In this document: in pieces, positions 57,997-64,000 of the stretch
Position numbering within the stretch: the first letter of the stretch is position 1
Layout of the letters: each line of letters begins with the position of its first letter
From: Caballeronia grimmiae
GTDB lineage: Bacteria > Pseudomonadota > Gammaproteobacteria > Burkholderiales > Burkholderiaceae
NCBI RefSeq assembly: GCF_000698555.1
Contig: NZ_JFHE01000004.1
Location: 1 to 64,000, forward strand
Length of the DNA: 64,000 bases
Reading direction: 5' to 3'
Notes under the pieces: model-generated
Database searches by the model: none
What the model saw: only the letters and a program-made list of their open reading frames with translations
What the model was told of the DNA's origin: nothing
Made by a program: the position numbers and the translations under genes

Positions 57997-59655
57997 ATGG
58001 CTACGATCGAAGGGCGTGTTTCGCACGCACCGATGACGGCGGAGGAGAAGAAGGTCATCTTCGCCTCGTCGCTCGGGACCGTGTTCGAGTGGTACGACTT
58101 CTATCTCGCCGGGTCGCTGGCGATCTACATCAGCAAGACGTTCTTCTCGGGCGTCAATCCGACAGCCGGCTTCATCTTCACGCTGCTCGGCTTCGCGGCC
58201 GGCTTCGCCGTGCGCCCGTTCGGCGCGATCGTGTTCGGGCGGCTCGGCGACATGGTTGGCCGCAAGTACACGTTCCTCGTGACGATCGTCATCATGGGTC
58301 TGTCGACGTTCCTGATCGGCTTCCTGCCCGGTTACGCGACGATAGGCATCGCGGCTCCGATCATCTTCATCGCGATGCGGCTGCTGCAGGGTCTCGCGCT
58401 CGGCGGCGAGTACGGCGGCGCGGCGACTTACGTGGCGGAGCACGCGCCATCGAACAAGCGCGGTGCGTGGACGGCGTGGATTCAGACGACCGCGACGCTC
58501 GGCCTCTTCATCTCGCTCGTCGTCATTCTGGCGGTGCGCACGATCACCGGCGAAGAGCAGTTCGGCGCGTGGGCGTGGCGCATTCCGTTCCTCGTGTCGA
58601 TTCTGCTGCTCGCGGTGTCGGTGTGGATTCGCATGAAGCTGCACGAATCGCCGGTGTTCGAGCGCATCAAGGCGGAAGGCAAGACGTCGAAGGCGCCGCT
58701 CAAGGAAGCGTTCGGCGAGTGGAAGAACCTGAAGATCGTGTTGCTCGCGCTGTTCGGTCTGACGGCGGGCCAGGCGGTCGTCTGGTATACGGGCCAGTTC
58801 TATTCGCTGTTTTTCCTCACGCAGACGCTCAAGGTCGACGGCACCAGTGCGAACATCATGGTGGCCGTAGCGCTTCTGATCGGCACGCCGTTCTTCGTGT
58901 TCTTCGGGTCGCTGTCGGATCGCATCGGGCGCAAGCCGATCATCATGGCCGGGTGTCTCATCGCCGCGCTGTCCTTCTTCCCGCTGTTCAAGGCGCTTGC
59001 CCATTACACGAACCCCACGCTCGAAACCGCGACGCAGAAGTCGCCGATCGTCGTGATCGCGAATCCGGACGAGTGCTCGTTCCAGTTCAATCCGGTCGGC
59101 ACCACGAAGTTCACGAGTTCGTGCGATATCGCGAAGGGCGCGCTGTCCAAGGCCGGTCTCAACTATCAGAACGTGGCTGCGCCGGCGGGGACGCTTGCGC
59201 AGATCAAGGTCGGCGAGACGGTGGTGAATACGTACGACGGCCGGGCAGCCGACGCGAAGGCGCAAGGCGCCACGTTCGACAAGACGCTGGCGGGCACGCT
59301 GAAGAGCGCGGGTTATCCGGCGAAGGCCGATCCGGCGCTCATCAACTGGCCGATGGCGATCGTCATCCTCACAATCCTCGTGATCTTCGTGACGATGGTC
59401 TACGGCCCGATTGCCGCGATGCTCGTGGAGATGTTTCCGGCGCGGATCCGCTATACGTCGATGTCGCTGCCGTATCACATCGGCAATGGCTGGTTCGGCG
59501 GCTTTCTGCCGGCCACCGCGTTCGCGATAGTCGCGGCCAAGGGCGATATCTATTCGGGGCTGTGGTATCCCATCGTGATCGCGCTTGGGACGTTCGTGAT
59601 CGGCATGCTGTTCGTGAAGGACACGCGCAAGTCGAATGTCTATCACGAGGACTGA
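57997..59655 (+). CDS. MHS-family MFS transporter with a large extracytoplasmic insert
   Basis: A 552-residue metabolite:H+ symporter of the MFS. EKKVIFASSLGTVFEWYDFYLAGSL is the MHS start, and GRLGDMVGRKYTFL and LQGLALGGEYGGAATYVAEHAP are MFS signatures. Between residues about 341 and 450 lies a long hydrophilic insert (two Cys, in PDECSFQF and TSSCDIA) placed between late TM helices. AGGAG at 57985-57989 fixes the start. It follows a TctDE-like system that could regulate it. The substrate is likely an organic acid or related compound. Confidence 0.9.
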   Translation: MATIEGRVSHAPMTAEEKKVIFASSLGTVFEWYDFYLAGSLAIYISKTFFSGVNPTAGFIFTLLGFAAGFAVRPFGAIVFGRLGDMVGRKYTFLVTIVIMGLSTFLIGFLPGYATIGIAAPIIFIAMRLLQGLALGGEYGGAATYVAEHAPSNKRGAWTAWIQTTATLGLFISLVVILAVRTITGEEQFGAWAWRIPFLVSILLLAVSVWIRMKLHESPVFERIKAEGKTSKAPLKEAFGEWKNLKIVLLALFGLTAGQAVVWYTGQFYSLFFLTQTLKVDGTSANIMVAVALLIGTPFFVFFGSLSDRIGRKPIIMAGCLIAALSFFPLFKALAHYTNPTLETATQKSPIVVIANPDECSFQFNPVGTTKFTSSCDIAKGALSKAGLNYQNVAAPAGTLAQIKVGETVVNTYDGRAADAKAQGATFDKTLAGTLKSAGYPAKADPALINWPMAIVILTILVIFVTMVYGPIAAMLVEMFPARIRYTSMSLPYHIGNGWFGGFLPATAFAIVAAKGDIYSGLWYPIVIALGTFVIGMLFVKDTRKSNVYHED

Positions 59656-59708
59656 GTTTCGCGTCCCCTCCCTTGCGCGTGCCAGTTAAGAAATTACGTG
59701 CAAGGGGG

Positions 59709-59737
59709 TTGACAGACGTTTCGTGCCCCACCATAAT
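59709..59737 (+). promoter_or_regulatory. Promoter of tRNA-Met
   Basis: Consensus -35 TTGACA (59709-59714), exact 17-bp spacer, -10 CATAAT (59732-59737). Transcription would start about 6-8 bp before the mature tRNA 5' end. Confidence 0.88.
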
Positions 59738-59749
59738 CTCGTCTCTTTC

Positions 59750-59826
<77 letters not shown>

Positions 59827-59834
59827 GCTTCAAG

Positions 59835-59871
59835 AAAAAGCCGCTGCTCCCACAAGGACAGCGGCTTTTTT
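59835..59871 (+). terminator. Intrinsic terminator of tRNA-Met
   Basis: Stem AAAAAGCCGCTG / CAGCGGCTTTTT with a 12-nt loop, ending in TTTTTT. It lies 9 bp after the CCA end. The A tract before the stem allows it to act on the opposite strand too. Confidence 0.9.
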
Positions 59872-60213
59872 GTCGTCTGCGACCTGCGCTTCAAAGGCGC
59901 AGAACACGTATCGTCGGCAAGCTCAATCCGACTTCGCAAACAACGTTCGACGCCGTACATTCATACGAATCCGCCCGACGGATACTTTGCCTGCGCACCG
60001 GGGAACAAGCAGTTCGCGCACACGAGAGACCACAACAGGAAGGGCGGCGCTCGATCGAGCCGTGGGTAAAGGATGGGCGCGTGCAGCGGAGGTCTTTGCC
60101 AACGTCCCGACGAGCAGCAGACGAAAACTCATCGCTCCGACAACGAAGCTCAAAGCCGGCGAATCGCCGGCTTTTCTTTTTCCCGCGCCTGTCTCGTGCC
60201 GCGTTGCTGCGAA
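59872..60213. other. Gene-poor interval ending in a strong plus-strand terminator
   Basis: No ORF in this 340 bp has family similarity. At 60152-60181 a perfect stem AAAGCCGGCG / CGCCGGCTTT with a 3-nt loop is followed by TTTTCTTTTT on the plus strand. It could end a small non-coding transcript from the 59880-60150 segment. No obvious promoter was found. Confidence 0.5.
60152..60181 (+). terminator. Orphan intrinsic terminator
   Basis: Perfect 10-bp stem AAAGCCGGCG / CGCCGGCTTT, 3-nt loop, T-rich tail TTTTCTTTTT. No gene on the plus strand precedes it within 280 bp. In the other direction it lies 33 bp after the zinc-ribbon gene's stop, but with only a short T run. Confidence 0.75.
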
Positions 60214-60600
60214 TCAGCGATAACGAGCAAACACCGTCCGCGCACATTCATCGCACCAACGACGCTGCGCGACGTCAGCATGCGCGTCCCACACATGGCC
60301 ATACGCGCACTGCCACGTAAGCGGCGTCATCGCGTTCACATAGCCATGCGACAACAAGGTCCCGCCGCGCGCTTCGGCCAGCGCGCGCGCCTGCTTCGTC
60401 TGGCTTTCCCGCCGATACCCCGCGCAGTTCATGCAGCGAATGTTCTGCGCCATGTCCAGCGATTGATCCCAGCGATGACCGCGCGTGCACTCCCAATGCG
60501 TGGAAGGTTCGTCGTCCGCCTGTCGCGCCGCGCGCTCCCGGTACCGCCAGGCCTCGTCGCTCAGCGCCAGGAATATGTTGCCGTCGTGTTTGTCGATCAT
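60214..60600 (-). CDS. Hypothetical protein with two zinc-ribbon-like repeats
   Basis: A 128-residue soluble protein. It contains two copies of a motif C-x2-GH-x-W-x(10-13)-C-x2-C: CTRGHRWDQSLDMAQNIRCMNC (residues about 38-59) and CAYGHVWDAHADVAQRRWCDEC (about 97-118). These look like internal duplication of a treble-clef/zinc-ribbon unit, like those found in some nuclease-associated zinc proteins. Function unknown. Located alone between the orphan terminator and the BamE-like gene. Confidence 0.8.
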   Translation of the reverse strand: MIDKHDGNIFLALSDEAWRYRERAARQADDEPSTHWECTRGHRWDQSLDMAQNIRCMNCAGYRRESQTKQARALAEARGGTLLSHGYVNAMTPLTWQCAYGHVWDAHADVAQRRWCDECARTVFARYR

Positions 60601-60629
60601 CGCCCCAGGGCCTCAAACCTCGCTCGCGC

Positions 60630-61190
60630 TCAATGCCGCCCGCCGCCTTCCGCCTCCGAACGCGACGTCGTCACCACGATGCCGTCCGGCCCGAAGTGCG
60701 CGTTGAACATGGCGTCACGATTGACGCCGTCTTCCAGCCAGTGCCAGCTCCACACGTGCTCCTGCTTCAACCGGTATGCGGCGACGGTCGTGGGCTTGCC
60801 GAGCAGCCTGCGCACCTCGTCCTCGGTCATGCCGGGCCGCACCTTCGCGAAGTTTTCCGCGGTTAGCACCTGCGTCACCGAGACGAACAGCCCGTCCGGA
60901 TCGAGGTCCACCATGTAGGTATTCGTGCCCGCCGGGCCGCGCGGATATTCGAGCCGCTTCGAGCCGTCCGTGAACGTGCGCGTCATTTCCGGCTCGCCCA
61001 TCTGACTGCGGATCTGCGCCTCGGTCGTGACGCCCGGCTTCAGGTCCTTCAGCAACAGCGTGTCAGGCTTCACCGAGTTGAAGAACGCGCTGAGCTTGTT
61101 CATCGCATCTCCGCTTTGTTGCTGATCGCAGCCGGCAAGCAGCGAAATCGTGGCTGCCGCGACGAGCGCGGCAAACGAGAGCTTCTTCAT
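60630..61190 (-). CDS. BamE-like (SmpA/OmlA) lipoprotein with two modules
   Basis: A 186-residue outer-membrane lipoprotein: signal with lipobox LLAGC (Cys21), then two SmpA/OmlA-type modules, LKDLKPGVTTEAQIRSQMGEP...LEYPRGP and FAKVRPGMTEDEVRRLLGKPT...WSWHW. The domain is shared by BamE, but BamE has one module, so this is a paralogue rather than the Bam subunit itself. It follows the NlpD-like gene by 24 bp on the same strand. Confidence 0.85.
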   Translation of the reverse strand: MKKLSFAALVAAATISLLAGCDQQQSGDAMNKLSAFFNSVKPDTLLLKDLKPGVTTEAQIRSQMGEPEMTRTFTDGSKRLEYPRGPAGTNTYMVDLDPDGLFVSVTQVLTAENFAKVRPGMTEDEVRRLLGKPTTVAAYRLKQEHVWSWHWLEDGVNRDAMFNAHFGPDGIVVTTSRSEAEGGGRH

Positions 61191-61214
61191 TTGTTTCGAC
61201 TTCCTTCGTGCGAC

Positions 61215-62093
61215 TCAACCGCCCGCGCCGAGCAACGGCACCGGATCGACGGCAGCGCCGGACTTCCTCACTTCGAAATGCAGCACTGCCGATCCGCCCG
61301 GGCCCGTGCCCATGTCCGCGATCGTCGCGCCCTGCTTGACGCTGTCGCCCTCGCGGACCAGCAGCTTTTCGTTGTACGCGTACGCGGTCAGATAATCGTT
61401 GCTATGCCGGACGATGATCATGCGCCCATAGGACCGCAACCCGCTGCCGGCATAGACCACCTTGCCGGACGCCGCCGCCTTCACCGGCTGACCGACCTTC
61501 CCGGCGATATCGATGCCCTTGCTGCCGCTCGCCCCGAACTTGCGCACGATTTCGCCCTTGGCCGGCCACGCGAACGTAGCCTTCGCAGCGGACGCATGCT
61601 CCTCGGCGGTCTTCGCCGGCGGCGCTTCGGCGGCCGGCTTCGCGGGCGCCGCAATAAGCGGCGGCAAGTCCTTCCCGCCAGCAGCAGAAGGAGCAGCAGC
61701 CGTTGCCGTTGCCGGCGCGGAGCCCGCTGCGCCCGGCGGCGCCACACGCAGAACCTGCCCGACGTTCACCTGCTTGCTCTCCGTCAGCGAGTTCCATGCG
61801 GCGAGGTCCGCCGGCTTCTGTTTGAAGAGCCGGCTGATGCCATATAGCGTGTCGCCCGGCTTCACCCGATAGAACCCCGGAGCGACGGGCGCCGACGATG
61901 CCGCCGTCGCGGCGCTATTCGGCGCGCTCGCAACGGCGGGCGGCGTCCTGAGCGTCGTGTTCTCGACGATCGGCGCCGGCGACCTTGGCGTCGACGTGCA
62001 TCCTGTCAAGCTCGTCACCGCCGCCATGCCTGCCGCGAGCGCGATGCCCGCGACGACCGCCCGATGACGCGGCCCAAAAAGTCCTGTTTGCAT
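61215..62093 (-). CDS. LysM and degenerate M23 (LytM) lipoprotein, NlpD-like
   Basis: A 292-residue outer-membrane lipoprotein. The lipobox is SLTGC (Cys32), LysM follows (FYRVKPGDTLYGISRLFKQ, near 80-125), then an Ala/Pro linker and a LytM domain (FAWPAKGEIVRKFGAS...HSNDYLTAYAYNEKLLV). The usual metal ligands HxxxD and HxH are replaced (SKGIDI and VLHFEVR), so it is probably not a peptidase but an amidase activator like NlpD/EnvC. Start 62093 (MQTGLF) or 62111 (MRKWV) are both possible. Confidence 0.85.
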   Translation of the reverse strand: MQTGLFGPRHRAVVAGIALAAGMAAVTSLTGCTSTPRSPAPIVENTTLRTPPAVASAPNSAATAASSAPVAPGFYRVKPGDTLYGISRLFKQKPADLAAWNSLTESKQVNVGQVLRVAPPGAAGSAPATATAAAPSAAGGKDLPPLIAAPAKPAAEAPPAKTAEEHASAAKATFAWPAKGEIVRKFGASGSKGIDIAGKVGQPVKAAASGKVVYAGSGLRSYGRMIIVRHSNDYLTAYAYNEKLLVREGDSVKQGATIADMGTGPGGSAVLHFEVRKSGAAVDPVPLLGAGG

Positions 62094-62663
62094 CGACACC
62101 CACTTTCTCATGCTTTGACTTTATCTCTTGCAAGCTCTTGAATCTTTCCGCGTGAGCCGCCTGGCTAGCACACAGTCAAGCCGATGCCATACACCGACGT
62201 GCCGACACAACCAACAACGCCGCACCCCGACATCAGCACGCCGAGCGCCAGGGCCGACATCGCCGTAAGGGCGACGCGCGCACCACGCGCCTTCAACCAT
62301 TCGCGCCTGCGCTCGAACGAACACCCGCCAGCATAAAACATTACGATCCCGCTTCGCCGAAGTTAACTAAACCGGACACTTTAGGGCAATGCGTGCGCCG
62401 TCATTCGGGATTCTAAGTATTTTAACGATTTCGTCCATCCTGCGACGCCTGCGGCGGTTTGGCTTGCGCCGCGCTTCCATTTAGGCCGCATGCAGAAGCC
62501 TCGCGAAAGCCAGGAATAGGCATATTGGCCTGCAGAGCGCCGTATCGACAATCCTTGACACTCTGCAAAACTATCGCGCTGCACTTTGGGCTACATTCGC
62601 CTCGCTCGAATGCAGGAGCTTCCTGCCGTCCTGCAATTTCCCTTATTCCTGGAGTGCTCGCGC
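62094..62663. other. Intergenic region before glsB, no gene seen
   Basis: About 570 bp with AT-rich islands around 62340-62430. No ORF with similarity on either strand. A -35-like TTGACA at 62555-62560 lacks a good -10 at 17 bp. It presumably carries the promoters of the NlpD-like gene and of glsB. Confidence 0.4.
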
Positions 62664-62924
62664 ATGGAACTCTTGCATCACGGATTTTTTATTGGCATCG
62701 TCATCGGCGGTGTCGCCGGCTGGCTGGCCGGGCTCATCATGAACGGCACCGGCTTCGGCGCGTTGATGGACATTCTCGTCGGCATCGTCGGCGGCGTAGT
62801 CGGCAACTGGCTGTTCACGAAGATCGGCATCTCGCTGGGCGGCGGCCTGCTCGGTTCGCTGCTGACGGCCGTCATCGGCGCGGTCGTGCTGCTCTTCGTC
62901 ATCCGCCTCTTCAAGCGCGGGTAA
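62664..62924 (+). CDS. GlsB/YeaQ/YmgE family stress-response membrane protein
   Basis: An 86-residue protein with three predicted membrane helices and the family pattern FIGIVIGGVAGWLAGLIMNGTGFG...DILVGIVGGVVGNWLF. Members are induced by stationary phase or osmotic stress; function unknown (annotated as transglycosylase-associated by name only). The start MELLHHGFF has GGAG about 10 bp upstream. Confidence 0.88.
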   Translation: MELLHHGFFIGIVIGGVAGWLAGLIMNGTGFGALMDILVGIVGGVVGNWLFTKIGISLGGGLLGSLLTAVIGAVVLLFVIRLFKRG

Positions 62925-62987
62925 AAACCCATCGGGGTTCGACGGGCCGGCGCTCTTGCGTCCGGCCCGCCCGTCACAGCCGTGCTG

Positions 62988-63647
62988 TCACACCTTCGAG
63001 CGGCGGCGGCTCACTTTCCACAACGCGCCCAAGGCGATCGGCACGATCGCCGCGCCGATGCCCACGAGCACGATCACGTTCAGATACTGACGAATGAACG
63101 GAATGTTGCCGAAGAAGTAGCCGAGCAACACGAGCAGCAGCACCCAGATTGCCGCGCCGAGCACGTTGAAGAGCTGAAAGCGCGTCGCGTTCATCGCCGA
63201 TGCGCCCGCGACGAACGGCGCGAAGGTCCGCACCACCGGCACGAAACGCGCGATCACGATCGTCTTGCCGCCGTGACGCTCATAGAAGTTATGGGTCTTC
63301 TGCAACGCGGCGCGATCCAGAAAACGCTCGAGCACGGGGATGTTGGTATCGAATACTCTCGGGCCGATGGCCCGCCCTATCCAGTAATTCACCGTATTGC
63401 CCGCGATAGCCGCGACGAGCAGCAGCACGATCAGCGCGCCCAGATCCATCTCGTGCGTGGCCGCAAACGCGCCGCCGATGAAAAGCAGCGAGTCGCCCGG
63501 CAGGAACGGGAAGACGACGAGTCCAGTCTCGCAAAACACGATCAGGAACAGCACCGCATAAACCCACGCACCGTAGACGTTGATGAAATCACCGAGCGAC
63601 TTGTCGATGTGAAGAATGAGTCCCAGGAAATGCAGCAGCGTGTCCAA
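62988..63647 (-). CDS. DedA-family membrane protein
   Basis: A 219-residue membrane protein. Signature elements: FCETGLVVFPFLPGDSLLFIGG (re-entrant loop), GNTVNYWIGRAIGP and the conserved RFVPVVRTFAPFVAG. DedA proteins act in undecaprenyl-phosphate or phospholipid flipping and are needed for envelope stress and antimicrobial-peptide tolerance. Convergent with glsB. Confidence 0.93.
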   Translation of the reverse strand: MDTLLHFLGLILHIDKSLGDFINVYGAWVYAVLFLIVFCETGLVVFPFLPGDSLLFIGGAFAATHEMDLGALIVLLLVAAIAGNTVNYWIGRAIGPRVFDTNIPVLERFLDRAALQKTHNFYERHGGKTIVIARFVPVVRTFAPFVAGASAMNATRFQLFNVLGAAIWVLLLVLLGYFFGNIPFIRQYLNVIVLVGIGAAIVPIALGALWKVSRRRSKV

Positions 63648-63823
63648 AAGCGTTCCTCGAAGTAATTGGCTGCCAACAGACGAGGACGTCTGCCGGCGGG
63701 GAGCAAAGGGGTCGCGCCATGATACCGAAGTGACCGGCCGCGTCCGTTAAAAAGCGAGCATCCAGCCGCCATCCGATGGCGCGTTTGGGCCAGCGGCGCG
63801 CGCGGCCGGCAGGTGCGAATCGT

Positions 63824-63829
63824 TATAAT
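63824..63829 (+). promoter_or_regulatory. Candidate -10 element immediately before mutL
   Basis: TATAAT exactly 6 bp before the mutL ATG; no -35 at 16-18 bp. If used, transcription would start at or within a base of the ATG, giving a leaderless mRNA. No Shine-Dalgarno is seen. Confidence 0.45.
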
Positions 63830-63835
63830 TTGGCC

Positions 63836-64000
63836 ATGGCCGACTCCAACGAACCCTCCGCCGGCGCTTTCGCAGCCGCTTTGACCGTCGATCGCGCGCC
63901 CCGTTCGCGCGCCATCGCTCCGCTGCCCGACCCGCTCATCAGCCAGATTGCGGCAGGCGAAGTGGTCGAGCGGCCGGCTTCGGTCGTCAAGGAACTGCTG
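63836..64000 (+). CDS. mutL: DNA mismatch repair protein MutL (3' end outside window)
   Basis: The first 55 codons of MutL. After a 33-residue N-terminal extension (Ala/Pro-rich) comes the highly conserved [22 protein letters not shown], the start of the GHKL ATPase domain. E. coli MutL begins only a few residues before this motif, so the extension is extra. The Met at 63836 is the first in frame; a later start is possible. The rest lies to the right. Confidence 0.92.
   Translation, partial: MADSNEPSAGAFAAALTVDRAPRSRAIAPLPDPLISQIAAGEVVERPASVVKELL

Overview
This window is high-GC DNA from a beta-proteobacterium of the family Burkholderiaceae, most likely the Burkholderia / Paraburkholderia / Caballeronia group. 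The indicators are a BpeR-BpeA-BpeB-OprB type efflux locus, the ilvE / zinc-finger / waaF block, the recA-recX and sucC-sucD pairs, and protein sequences typical of that family. It is mostly chromosomal core genome. I see no integrase, transposase, phage module, CRISPR array or toxin cluster.

Layout. 1-1568: end of a zinc-type ABC importer (ATPase with a His-rich tail, plus permease). 1620-6360 (minus): a xylulokinase and an AGE-family sugar isomerase, followed by glutathione-dependent formaldehyde detoxification (adhC/frmA, fghA). 6704-8107: purine permease. 8171-11152: outer-membrane efflux factor gene followed by a tandem array of its own 3' end (505-bp period). 11154-16613: RND pump, adaptor and divergent TetR repressor with a clear operator. 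16630-19949: isochorismatase-fold hydrolase, CoxG-like protein, DUF427 protein and a small secreted protein. 20080-25301: DegP/MucD-type protease, a short trimeric autotransporter and a QseBC/PmrAB-like two-component system. 25508-29685: PBP4, a GDSL lipoprotein esterase and Sua5. 29705-36820: purK, purE, purC, fba, pyk, pgk. 37230-43450: AzlCD exporter, ilvE, zinc finger, waaF, hydrolases. 43455-49598: BepA-like protease, moaC, PglL-type glycosyltransferase with a pilin, TerC. 49723-54093: sucD, sucC, DUF2889 and recX, followed by recA under a LexA box. 55435-59655: TctDE-like two-component system and an MHS transporter. 59750: tRNA-Met. 60214-64000: zinc-ribbon protein, BamE-like and NlpD-like lipoproteins, GlsB, DedA and the start of mutL.

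How the genes work together. Several sets look like functional units: efflux pump and repressor; two-component system with a predicted downstream protease (both promoters carry the same 11-bp-period CTTAA direct repeat); purine biosynthesis purCEK behind a hairpin-rich leader; lower glycolysis fba-pyk-pgk; and SOS recombination recA-recX. No wholly new multi-gene system is evident. The observations most worth a second look are the hybrid tandem duplication downstream of oprB, the shared CTTAA boxes, the purC leader, the 292-residue disordered extension on RecX, and the open frame in the pgk-pyk spacer.
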